64,000 nucleotides of DNA from Nocardiopsis sp. N85 (lineage in GTDB: Bacteria > Actinomycetota > Actinomycetes > Streptosporangiales > Streptosporangiaceae). The DNA is taken from positions 102,422-166,421 of the forward strand of contig NZ_JARBUT010000008.1 in the NCBI RefSeq assembly GCF_028882275.1, in the 5' to 3' direction. Under the pieces are notes generated by a model. The model was given only the letters and a program-made list of their open reading frames with translations, had not been told where the DNA came from and did no database searches. Below, one piece after another: positions 45,988 through 53,192 of this stretch. Each line of letters begins with the position of its first letter. The stretch's first letter is position 1. The position numbers were made by a program, and so were the translations under genes.

Positions 45988-46004
45988 GTACGCCGAAGGC
46001 GAAC
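45988..46004. promoter_or_regulatory. Candidate ClgR operator upstream of clpC
   Basis: GTACGCCGAAGGCGAAC is an imperfect palindrome with the CGCnnnnnGCG core recorded for ClgR, the activator of clp genes in Streptomyces, Mycobacterium and Corynebacterium. It lies 249 bp upstream of the clpC start. The distance is long for an activator unless the leader is long. Confidence 0.45.
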
Positions 46005-46044
46005 GACCCGGCCACTCCTTCATGCCGGGAGTGACCGGGTCGTT
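46002..46044. terminator. Strong bidirectional hairpin upstream of clpC
   Basis: A 17-position stem with one mismatch (AACGACCCGG-c-CACTCC with GGAGTG-a-CCGGGTCGTT) and a 9-nt loop. The flanks are not T-rich. It overlaps the candidate ClgR site by three bases. It would block read-through from the lsr2 direction into clpC. Confidence 0.6.
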
Positions 46045-46482
46045 GCTCGTACAGGCCGGATAATCGGCTCTCAGCGAACAGCCTCCGCGTTGTTCAGCCG
46101 GAAGCGAAATGGCGGGAAAGCGCTCGGTGATCCCATGGACGGAGACCTCTGGAGGACCTTCGGGATCCACCGTGACGGTCCGGTGGGTGATCCGGACCCA
46201 TCGCGTTCAGCACATCATTCCGGCTCGCCCCCGTGGGCGGCGGGCGGGACGCGTCCTCACCGATGCCCGGCACGGTTCCCGTGTCCGAGCCGAACGGGGC
46301 GCACGGCCCCGTGACCGTCCATCGGTCCCTCCGCCCGATTCCCCGTCTCGGCGGGGAGGAACTCATCACGGCGATGCCGCGGTGCGGCACGGGATCGATG
46401 ACATCGGTCCGCCCCCGGAGGCCGTCGGTCGAAATTCGATCAAGACCTGACAACATTTCGGCGTACCGGGGGTCGAGGCGAA
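46045..46482. other. 438-bp region without a recognised gene
   Basis: Lies between the lsr2 stop and the clpC upstream hairpin. Open frames here (for example 46094-46456 minus) have no ribosome-binding site and an improbable composition. No tRNA, repeat or clear promoter was seen. Confidence 0.5.
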
Positions 46483-46824
46483 CTATCCCTTGATCGCCTC
46501 ATATTCGGCGACGATGGCCGCGGGGATACGCCCGCGCTCATTGACCGGCTTGCCGGCGGCCTTCGCCCAAGCGCGAATCTCGGCGCTGCGCTCACGGCTG
46601 GGAGCATTCCGGCTCGCGGTACGACGACCGGTGCCACGACCCGCCTTCGGCGAAGCCTTGCGGGCCGCCTCGACGAACGGAGTAAGAGCCTCGCGAAGCT
46701 TGGCGGCATTACTCGCACTGAGGTCGATTTCGTACACGGAGCCGTCCAGACCGAACGTGACCGTCTCCTCGGCCTCGCCACCGTCGAGGTCGTCGACCAG
46801 GAAAACCTGGACCTTCTGTGCCAT
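46483..46824 (-). CDS. lsr2: Lsr2 nucleoid-associated protein
   Basis: H-NS-like silencer that bridges AT-rich DNA in actinobacteria. 113 residues, ATG at 46824 with GAAAGG upstream. The N-terminal dimerisation domain MAQKVQVFLVDDLDGGEAEE continues to residue ~58, a basic linker follows, and the DNA-binding C-terminus has the AT-hook-like RGR in PVNERGRIPAAIVAEYEA. A TATATT hexamer on the minus strand at 46865-46870 is a good -10 element. Its own upstream region is AT-richer than average, consistent with self-regulation, though this is inferred. Confidence 0.95.
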   Translation of the reverse strand: MAQKVQVFLVDDLDGGEAEETVTFGLDGSVYEIDLSASNAAKLREALTPFVEAARKASPKAGRGTGRRTASRNAPSRERSAEIRAWAKAAGKPVNERGRIPAAIVAEYEAIKG

Positions 46825-46992
46825 GGAATCAAACCTTTCAGAAGAGCGGTGTCTTCACACCTGAATATAAAGCTATCTCGCGCCCAGGCGGAACACAATT
46901 GGCGACGTGCCGGAAATCACCCGTCGAGACCTCCGGTCGACGGCGGGACCGGAGCGGTCGGGCCGCTCGACGGTGGGGTGCTCACACGAAGA

Positions 46993-47012
46993 ACCGGCTT
47001 GTCGAAGCCGGT
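46993..47012. terminator. Terminator downstream of the small membrane protein gene
   Basis: A perfect 8-bp stem ACCGGCTT/AAGCCGGT with a GTCG tetraloop, 29 nt past the stop at 47041 on the minus strand. On that strand TTCTTCGTG follows. Confidence 0.65.
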
Positions 47013-47040
47013 CCCCGGATACGATCGATCAAGCACCGTA

Positions 47041-47322
47041 TCAACGATCGTCGGATTCGGTGCCTTCCGCGCTCCGGACAATCGGCGTCTCGTTCACCGC
47101 GTCGGTCTCCCGGGTCACCGGAGTGCTCTCGTCCGCGGCACCGGAGGCATTGGGCGCACCCTTGCCCACCAGGCTTCCGTCCATCCTGCGCGGCGCCATC
47201 TCACGGCGCAGCAACTTGATGATGAAGTAGCAGAACACGAAGGCGACGACCACCGGAGGGATGAGCGCCGACAATACGTCGAGCAGACCGGAGGGGAGCA
47301 CCGAGGACAAAAAATCACCCAT
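47041..47322 (-). CDS. Small single-pass membrane protein, unknown function
   Basis: 93 residues from an ATG at 47322 (MGDFLSSVLPSGLLDVLSAL). One helix (LIPPVVVAFVFCYFIIKLL, residues ~21-40) is followed by a basic RREMAPRRMDG stretch and a Ser/Thr/Glu tail. The open frame extends upstream to 47571, but that part is Arg/Pro-rich and lacks a start with a ribosome-binding site. AGGAAGGG lies 13-20 nt before the chosen ATG, a little far. Family not recognised. Confidence 0.6.
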   Translation of the reverse strand: MGDFLSSVLPSGLLDVLSALIPPVVVAFVFCYFIIKLLRREMAPRRMDGSLVGKGAPNASGAADESTPVTRETDAVNETPIVRSAEGTESDDR

Positions 47323-47786
47323 CGAAGCAGGCCACCCTTCCTGGTTGTTACTTATTGCAGCAAATACCCGACTCAGTGTCGGGACACTCCCGGGGGGATG
47401 GCGCCCGAGGGGGCGGGCAAACGCATACCGGACATCATAGACACCGTATCCCCTGCTTTGACCGAGACGGTACCTGGACCGTGGCCGCAAACCGGACGGC
47501 GCCAATGCGGACCGGGCTTCGGCGTCCTGCGACGAAGGAACCGCATCGGTCACCGGATCGGGTGAAATCACGACCCTTCGTCACCGCGCTCCACCGAACT
47601 CGTCGCCGAACTCCTTCCGGCGGGTCCGGTCGGTACCGGGCGCAGGTACACATTACCTTCCCTCTTCCACTTCCATACCACCCGGTGTGCCCAATCGTCG
47701 CCACCAGAGCAGGCAAGGGGATCGGCCGCACGGACCGTTTGCGGATCACATTGCGGGAACGCGGTCCCAAGAGAGTGTGAAAACCT
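47323..47786. other. 464-bp intergenic region
   Basis: Lies between the small membrane protein start and the argA-type stop, both on the minus strand. It should contain the membrane protein promoter and the acetyltransferase terminator. No convincing element, repeat or gene was seen. Confidence 0.4.
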
Positions 47787-48386
47787 TTAGCCGTCGGTGT
47801 TCTCGACTCCATCGCGGAGGTGTACGAGCATCCGCGTGTTCCCGAGCGTGTTGGGTTTGACGCGTTCGAGGTCGAGGAATTCGGCGACGCCCTCGTCATA
47901 GGAGCGCAGGAGTTCCTCGTACACCCGGGCCGAGACCGGTGTCCCCTGGATCGGAGCGAAGCCGTGGCGGGCGAAGAAAACGGTCTCGAATGTCAGACAG
48001 AACACACGGCGCACACCCAGACCGCGCGCGGTGTCCAGAAGGGCGTCGACGATCCGATGGCCGATACCGAAACCTCGGAGGGAGGGGTCCACCGCGACGG
48101 TGCGGACCTCCGCCAGGTCCTCCCAGAGGACGTGCAGGGCCCCGCAGCCCACCACGCGGTGCTCGGTGCGTCCTTCGTCGGCCTCGGGACGGACGGTCTC
48201 CGGAGCGCCCGGATCGTCGTGGGCGATCTCCGCCTCGGCCACCCAGAACTCCTGGACGTCCTCGTAGAGGTTGACCGTGCTCTTGGAGAGCACGCGCCGA
48301 TCGGCGGTGTAGGTGTCGACGAGGCGGCGGATGTGGGAGACATCGCCGGTGCGGGCACGCCGCACCTGTACATGACGAACGGGCAT
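47787..48386 (-). CDS. argA: Amino-acid N-acetyltransferase (GNAT, short NAGS type)
   Basis: Probable N-acetylglutamate synthase, first step of arginine synthesis. 199 residues, ATG at 48386. A single GNAT domain: VRRARTGDVSHIRRLVDTYT at the start, EFWVAEAEIA (Asp/Glu-rich beta), RTVAVDPSLRGFGIGHRIVDALL (acetyl-CoA loop R/Q-x-x-G-x-G/A) and CLTFETVFFARHGFAPI, the pattern of actinobacterial S-NAGS such as M. tuberculosis Rv2747. There is no kinase-like domain, unlike E. coli ArgA. No other arg genes are nearby. Confidence 0.82.
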   Translation of the reverse strand: MPVRHVQVRRARTGDVSHIRRLVDTYTADRRVLSKSTVNLYEDVQEFWVAEAEIAHDDPGAPETVRPEADEGRTEHRVVGCGALHVLWEDLAEVRTVAVDPSLRGFGIGHRIVDALLDTARGLGVRRVFCLTFETVFFARHGFAPIQGTPVSARVYEELLRSYDEGVAEFLDLERVKPNTLGNTRMLVHLRDGVENTDG

Positions 48387-48538
48387 AGCCGGACCAGACT
48401 ATGCCCATGGGACCCGCTGGGGTCCACCGGCTCGCTCTTGTCCGGTGAACGCGGGTCCCATGTGCGCCGGGCCGGCATGCCCGTGGTCGGTCTCCCGGCC
48501 GGGGGGCCGGGAGAGGGTGGTTCATTCTGTTCGGATCG

Positions 48539-48859
48539 TCAGATCAGCTGCCGCCTGGCGGCCCAGACGACCGCCTCGATGGGGGTGTTGACCCCGAGCA
48601 CGTCGCAGATGTTTCGGATGCGACGACGCAGCGTGCGGGCGCTCAGCTCCAGGTGCCGGGCCGCGACCTCGGTGGTGACACCGGTCGCGATCTCGGCGAG
48701 GAGCTCGATCTCCTCATGGCTCAGTTCGACCGGCGCGTAGGGGCCGACAGCGGCCTCGCGCGGGCGGCTCTGCAACGGGACCGCGTTCTCACGGTGCTCC
48801 CGGGTCGGCAGGGCGCTCTGATCCTCAACGGTGCGTCGTACGAGTGTGGCCTGTTCCAC
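48539..48859 (-). CDS. LuxR-type helix-turn-helix regulator (single domain)
   Basis: 106 residues from a GTG at 48859 preceded by AGGGAGGA; an ATG at 48874 five codons earlier lacks a ribosome-binding site. Residues ~45-105 form a GerE/LuxR HTH: VELSHEEIELLAEIATGVTT, EVAARHLELSARTLRRRIRN and ICDVLGVNTPIEAVVWAARR. There is no receiver or ligand domain; the N-terminal 40 residues are unstructured. The HTH is divergent from NarL-type domains (ARTLRRRI). The target is unknown. Confidence 0.75.
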   Translation of the reverse strand: MEQATLVRRTVEDQSALPTREHRENAVPLQSRPREAAVGPYAPVELSHEEIELLAEIATGVTTEVAARHLELSARTLRRRIRNICDVLGVNTPIEAVVWAARRQLI

Positions 48860-48874
48860 TCCGTCCTCCCTCAT

Positions 48875-49571
48875 CGATGTGAGTGCGGAACATCAACTCG
48901 TCACCTGGTGAGATGCGAGTGCGTCGGGCCGGGTTCCTCGATCGTCTTGCGCGATCGTCCCGGTGACGCACGGCCCCGTGGCGCGAACCCCTCGGATCAC
49001 CCCTCTGGCACAGGGGTGGGAGATGTTCGGGCACGGGTCGCACGATCCCTGATGCGTTGCGGTCTGGGACGGACAGACCGCACCGGTGGGTCCTGCGTGT
49101 GCGCGATCGGTGCTCTTTCGGGCTCCGCTTTGCCTCGCGCTCCTCCGCGTTACTCGATCCACTTCGGCGAACTCACGGGGCTCTGCCCGCTCTCAGCACG
49201 CTAGGCGGAGGAGAAGATACCGTCAAGGCCAGATAAATCACCATGTGTGACCACACGGAGACCATCAGCCACAGATTCACGATAGGGGAAAATCCATCTC
49301 GATACTGACCTGCGCAAACGATACCCACCTCGACGATGCCGCAGGCGGTGCCCCCACCGGGAAAAACTTCACCGAGGCCTCCGGGGCACACCGGTCGTCA
49401 CGACGCCCCACGGCCTCCGGTCACCGCCACCGCACTCCCCACCTGCGCCGGGAACGCGAAGGGGGATGGGACACCGCACGAAGCGTGCGGCCCCCTCATC
49501 CCCACTTTCGGACATCCACCCCTCCGGGATAAGGTCCCGGCAAATGAGGGGTCATGACCGTGATGACGTGG
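48875..49571. other. 697-bp intergenic region with hairpins
   Basis: No credible gene. It contains hairpins at 48998-49018 (CACCCCT/AGGGGTG) and 49058-49082 (TGCGGTCTG/CAGACCGCA, 7-nt loop), an AT-richer patch at ~49215-49320, and the lysS terminator near its right end. A 72-codon minus frame (49173-49391) has one hydrophobic stretch but no ribosome-binding site. Confidence 0.5.
49462..49503. terminator. lysS terminator
   Basis: Two-part stem: outer GGGGATG/CATCCCC and inner CCGCACG/CGTGCGG with an AAG loop, separated by an internal loop of 5 and 6 bases. It is 69 nt past the lysS stop on the minus strand. Confidence 0.6.
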
Positions 49572-51080
49572 TCAGGCGTCGTCCCCCGCAGGCTTCACGA
49601 TCGGGAAAAGGACAGTTTCCCGAATGTTCTTGCCCGTGAACGCCATCAGCAGGCGGTCGATGCCGACGCCCACGCCGCCGGTCGGCGGCATGCCGTACTC
49701 CAGGGCCCGCAGGAAGTCCTCGTCGAGCTGCATCGCCTCCGGGTCGCCGTCGGCGGCCATGAGCGACTGCTCGGTGAGGCGCCGGCGCTGCTCCACCGGG
49801 TCGACCAGCTCCGAGTACCCCGTACCCATCTCCATGCCGAAGCCGATGAGGTCCCACTTCTCGGTGAGCAACGGGTCCTCGCGGTGCCGACGGGTGAGCG
49901 GGCTCGTCTCCACCGGGAAGTCCCGTACGAAGGTCGGCTGGATCAGCGTGTGCTCCACCAGCTCCTCGAAGACGTGCTCGATGAGCTTGCCCTGCCCCCA
50001 GGCCGGGTCGTACTCGACGCCCTCGGCCTCGACCAGGCGGCGGACCTCCTCGATCGGGGTGCGCGGGTCGACCTCGGCGCCGAGCGCCTCGGACACGGCC
50101 CCGTACAGGGTGACCTGCGGCCACTCCCCGGCCAGGTCGTAGGTCTCGCCGTCGCGCTCGATCACGGTGGTGCCGAACGCGGCGCGGGCCGCCTCCTGGA
50201 TGAGCTCGCGGGTGACGTCCGCCATGACGTTGTAGTCGGCGTACGCCTGGTAGAACTCCAGCATCGTGAACTCGGGGTTGTGCGTGGAGTCCGCGCCCTC
50301 GTTCCGGAAGTTCCGGTTGACCTCGAAGACCCGCTCCAGACCACCGACGACCAGCCGCTTCAGCGACAGCTCCGGGGCGATCCGCAGGTACAGGTCCATG
50401 TCGTAGGCGTTGATGTGGGTGGTGAACGGTCGCGCCGTGGCGCCGCCGTGCACCTGCATCAGCATCGGGGTCTCGACCTCGATGTAGTCGCGTGCGGTGA
50501 GCCCGTCCCGGATCGCGCGGATGGCGGCCGACCTGCGGCGGACCATCTCACGGGACTCGGGATTGACGATGAGGTCGACGTAGCGCCGGCGGACCCGGGC
50601 CTCGGGGTCGGTGAGGCCCTTGTGCTTCTCCGGGAGCGGACGCAGGCACTTGGCGGTGAGCGTCCAGGAGCTCACCATGATCGAGAGCTCGCCCCGGCGA
50701 GAGGTGATGACCTCGCCCTCGACGCCCACGTGGTCGCCCAGGTCGATGTCGGTCTTCCAGGCGTCCAGGCGGTCCTGGCCGACCCGGTCGAGGGAGAGCA
50801 TGATCTGGATGTCGCCGGTCTCGTCGCGCAGGGTGGCGAAGCACAGCTTGCCACCGGTGCGGTACAGCATCACCCGGCCGGCGATGGAGACCTCCACCCC
50901 GGTGCCGGTGTCCGGCGGAAGATCGGCGTGTTTGTCACGCACGGCGCCGATCGACGTGGACCGCGCGAAGAGCACGGGGAAGGGGTCGATGCCCTCCTCG
51001 CGCAGGCGGTCCAGTTTCTGGCGCCGAACTCTCATCTGTTCGGGCAGGTCGTCGTAGGTGTCGTCGTGCGTGTGATTCAC
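49572..51080 (-). CDS. lysS: Lysyl-tRNA synthetase, class II
   Basis: Charges tRNA-Lys. 502 residues from a GTG at 51080 (VNHTHDDTYDDLPEQMRVRR). The OB-fold anticodon domain (residues ~60-150, SIAGRVMLYRTGGKLCFATL) is followed by the class II core: motif 1 region RDGLTARDYIEVETPML, motif 2 FRNEGADSTHNPEFTMLEFY and motif 3 GVGIDRLLM. The open frame extends far upstream but is shadow of the divergent transporter gene. Confidence 0.96.
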   Translation of the reverse strand: MNHTHDDTYDDLPEQMRVRRQKLDRLREEGIDPFPVLFARSTSIGAVRDKHADLPPDTGTGVEVSIAGRVMLYRTGGKLCFATLRDETGDIQIMLSLDRVGQDRLDAWKTDIDLGDHVGVEGEVITSRRGELSIMVSSWTLTAKCLRPLPEKHKGLTDPEARVRRRYVDLIVNPESREMVRRRSAAIRAIRDGLTARDYIEVETPMLMQVHGGATARPFTTHINAYDMDLYLRIAPELSLKRLVVGGLERVFEVNRNFRNEGADSTHNPEFTMLEFYQAYADYNVMADVTRELIQEAARAAFGTTVIERDGETYDLAGEWPQVTLYGAVSEALGAEVDPRTPIEEVRRLVEAEGVEYDPAWGQGKLIEHVFEELVEHTLIQPTFVRDFPVETSPLTRRHREDPLLTEKWDLIGFGMEMGTGYSELVDPVEQRRRLTEQSLMAADGDPEAMQLDEDFLRALEYGMPPTGGVGVGIDRLLMAFTGKNIRETVLFPIVKPAGDDA

Positions 51081-51239
51081 ACACGCGATCCTACCGGCGC
51101 GGGAGGCCTGGGCGACCCGGCCCGCAGGGGGGAGCCACAAGCGGCCACGGGGATGAGAACCGGCGCCCCGCTCACTACGATCACACTGCCCCGCACCGGC
51201 ATCCCCGCACCACCCCTTTTCAAGAGACGGAAACCATCG

Positions 51240-52199
51240 GTGAGCGTTGAAGGAAGCACGAAGGCCGTCATCACGGCCCTGTGCGCGAACATGGGAATCG
51301 CCGCGACGAAGTTCGGGGCCTACCTCCTGACCGGATCGTCGGCGATGCTGGCCGAGTCCATCCACTCCGTCGCCGACTCCAGCAACCAGGCGCTGTTGCT
51401 GGTCGGCGGCAAGCGGGCCCGACGGCCCGCGACGAAGGAGCACCCGTTCGGCTACGGCCGCGAGCGCTACGTCTACTCCTTCATCGTGGCGATCGTCCTG
51501 TTCAGCGTGGGCGGCCTGTTCGCGCTGTACGAGGGCTGGCACAAGATCTCCCACCCCGAGCCGATCACCGCGTGGCGATGGGTGCCCATCGTCGTCCTGC
51601 TGGTCGCGGTCGCGCTGGAGTCCTTCGCGATGTACACCGCGGTCAAGGAGTCCAACGCGGTGCGCGGCAACGCGAACTGGGTGCAGTTCGTGCGCCGGGC
51701 CAAATCGCCGGAGCTGCCGGTCATCCTCCTGGAGGACGCGGGCGCGCTGCTGGGTCTGGTCTTCGCGCTGTTCGGCGTGGGCCTGACCCTGATCACCGGC
51801 AACGGCCTGTGGGACGGCCTGGGCACGGTCGCCATCGGTGTGCTGTTGGTCATCATCGCGATCGTGCTGGCCGTGGAGATGAAGAGCCTTCTCATCGGCG
51901 AGTCCGCCACCGACGAGCACGTGCGGCAGATCGAGGAGGCGCTGATCTCGGTCGAGGACATCGACCGGCTCATCCACATGAAGACGCTGCACATCGGCCC
52001 GGAGGAACTGCTGGTGGCGGCCAAGGTCGCGGTGGACGCGGAGGACGACGCCACGCGGGTGACCCGGGCGATCGACGAGGCCGAGAGTCGGATCCGCGCC
52101 GCCGTGCCGATCGCGCGGATGATCTACATCGAGCCCGACCTGTACCGCCCGGAGGCGGACGCCGACACGGTGACGACGACGGGCACGACGCCCGCGTGA
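51240..52199 (+). CDS. Cation diffusion facilitator family transporter
   Basis: Proton-coupled efflux of divalent metals, probably Zn2+. 319 residues from a GTG at 51240 (VSVEGSTKAVITALCANMGI). Six helices. The metal-site helix pattern AMLAESIHSVADSSNQALLL is in TM2, and a second acidic set is in ILLEDAGALLGLVFALFG (TM5). A C-terminal cytoplasmic ferredoxin-like domain (VEDIDRLIHMKTLHIGPEEL) follows. ATG codons further upstream add only low-complexity residues. Divergent from lysS; ends in a strong terminator. Confidence 0.88.
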   Translation: MSVEGSTKAVITALCANMGIAATKFGAYLLTGSSAMLAESIHSVADSSNQALLLVGGKRARRPATKEHPFGYGRERYVYSFIVAIVLFSVGGLFALYEGWHKISHPEPITAWRWVPIVVLLVAVALESFAMYTAVKESNAVRGNANWVQFVRRAKSPELPVILLEDAGALLGLVFALFGVGLTLITGNGLWDGLGTVAIGVLLVIIAIVLAVEMKSLLIGESATDEHVRQIEEALISVEDIDRLIHMKTLHIGPEELLVAAKVAVDAEDDATRVTRAIDEAESRIRAAVPIARMIYIEPDLYRPEADADTVTTTGTTPA

Positions 52200-52204
52200 T
52201 CCCG

Positions 52205-52241
52205 CTCCGGTGGTGACGTTCTCCGCGCGTCACCACCGGAG
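52205..52241. terminator. Bidirectional terminator between CDF gene and coaX
   Basis: A perfect 14-bp stem CTCCGGTGGTGACG/CGTCACCACCGGAG with a 9-nt loop, six nt after the transporter stop. Confidence 0.8.
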
Positions 52242-52293
52242 GCGTTCACCGGACCGATCACCGCCGAGTCCCTCGGCGGTGTGGAGAACCCCT

Positions 52294-52317
52294 CGGGGAG
52301 GGCCGCGGCCCTCCCCG
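52294..52317. terminator. Palindromic hairpin after coaX
   Basis: A perfect 24-bp palindrome with half-site CGGGGAGGGCCG, 7 nt after the coaX stop on the minus strand. A second small hairpin CCGCCGAG/CTCGGCGG lies at 52261-52279. Confidence 0.65.
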
Positions 52318-52324
52318 GGACGAC

Positions 52325-53107
52325 TCAACCGGTGTTGCGCTCGAACACCAGGCGCAACCCGATGAGGGTCAGCCACGGTTGGTGGACGTCGATGGTCTCG
52401 CACTCCCCCACCACCGTGGAGGCCAGGCCTCCGGTGGCCACCACCGTCACGTCGTCGGGGTTGTCGGTGAGTTCGGCGACCATGCGGTCGACGATCCCGT
52501 CCACCTGACCGGCGAAACCGAACACGATCCCCGAGCGCAGCGCCTCCGTGGTGTTCTTGGCGATCGCCGCCCGGGGCCGGACGATCTCGACCATGTGCAA
52601 CTGGGCGCCGCGCCGGGACAGCGCGTCCACGGAGATGTCGATCCCCGGGGCGATCGCGCCGCCCACGTACTCCCCCTTGACGCTCACCGCGTCGAACGTC
52701 GTCGCGGTCCCGAAGTCCACCACCACGGCCGGCCCGCCGTAGAGGTGATCGGCGGCCAGCGCGTTGATGATGCGATCGCTGCCGACCTCCTTGGGGTTGT
52801 CCATCCGGATCGGCACGCCCGTCTTGACACCGGGTTCGACGATCACGGCCGCGACGCCGTCGAAGTGGCGGCGGAACATGTCGCGCATCTCGTGTTGGAC
52901 CGAGGGGACCGAGCAGCACAGGGCCAGCCCGTCGACGTCGTCGACGCCGCCGTGGACGCCGCTCTCCAGGAGTCCGCGCAGCACCACCGACCATTCGTCG
53001 GCGGTGCGCCGGGGGTCGGTCCCCACCCTCCAGTGCTCCAAGAGGTCCTCGCCCTCGAAGAGACCGAAGACCGTCTCGGAATTACCGACGTCGATCGCCA
53101 GCAGCAT
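52325..53107 (-). CDS. coaX: Type III pantothenate kinase
   Basis: First step of CoA synthesis from pantothenate. 260 residues, ATG at 53107. ASKHA-fold motifs: MLLAIDVGNSETVFGLFEG (phosphate 1), the GSDRIINALAADHLYGGPAVVV region with catalytic Asp, VVDFGTATTFDAVS (phosphate 2) and VATGGLASTVVGECETID. It is downstream of nadBC and panC on the same strand, so pantothenate and NAD genes are grouped. 85 bp separate it from nadBC. Confidence 0.94.
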   Translation of the reverse strand: MLLAIDVGNSETVFGLFEGEDLLEHWRVGTDPRRTADEWSVVLRGLLESGVHGGVDDVDGLALCCSVPSVQHEMRDMFRRHFDGVAAVIVEPGVKTGVPIRMDNPKEVGSDRIINALAADHLYGGPAVVVDFGTATTFDAVSVKGEYVGGAIAPGIDISVDALSRRGAQLHMVEIVRPRAAIAKNTTEALRSGIVFGFAGQVDGIVDRMVAELTDNPDDVTVVATGGLASTVVGECETIDVHQPWLTLIGLRLVFERNTG

Positions 53108-53192
53108 GGAGCCTCATCCTGGTCGAAGTGTGTGTTCTCAGGGAATCCTCCCCCAATCCCGCCCTTCGCGGAAAGTCCGGAGGTGTATCCGG

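Noticed and set aside
46094..46456. 120-codon minus frame between lsr2 and clpC
   Set aside because: No ribosome-binding site, biased Arg/Pro/Ser composition, no domain.
49173..49391. 72-codon minus frame with a hydrophobic stretch between luxR-type gene and lysS
   Set aside because: No ribosome-binding site, weak codon pattern; kept only as part of the intergenic description.
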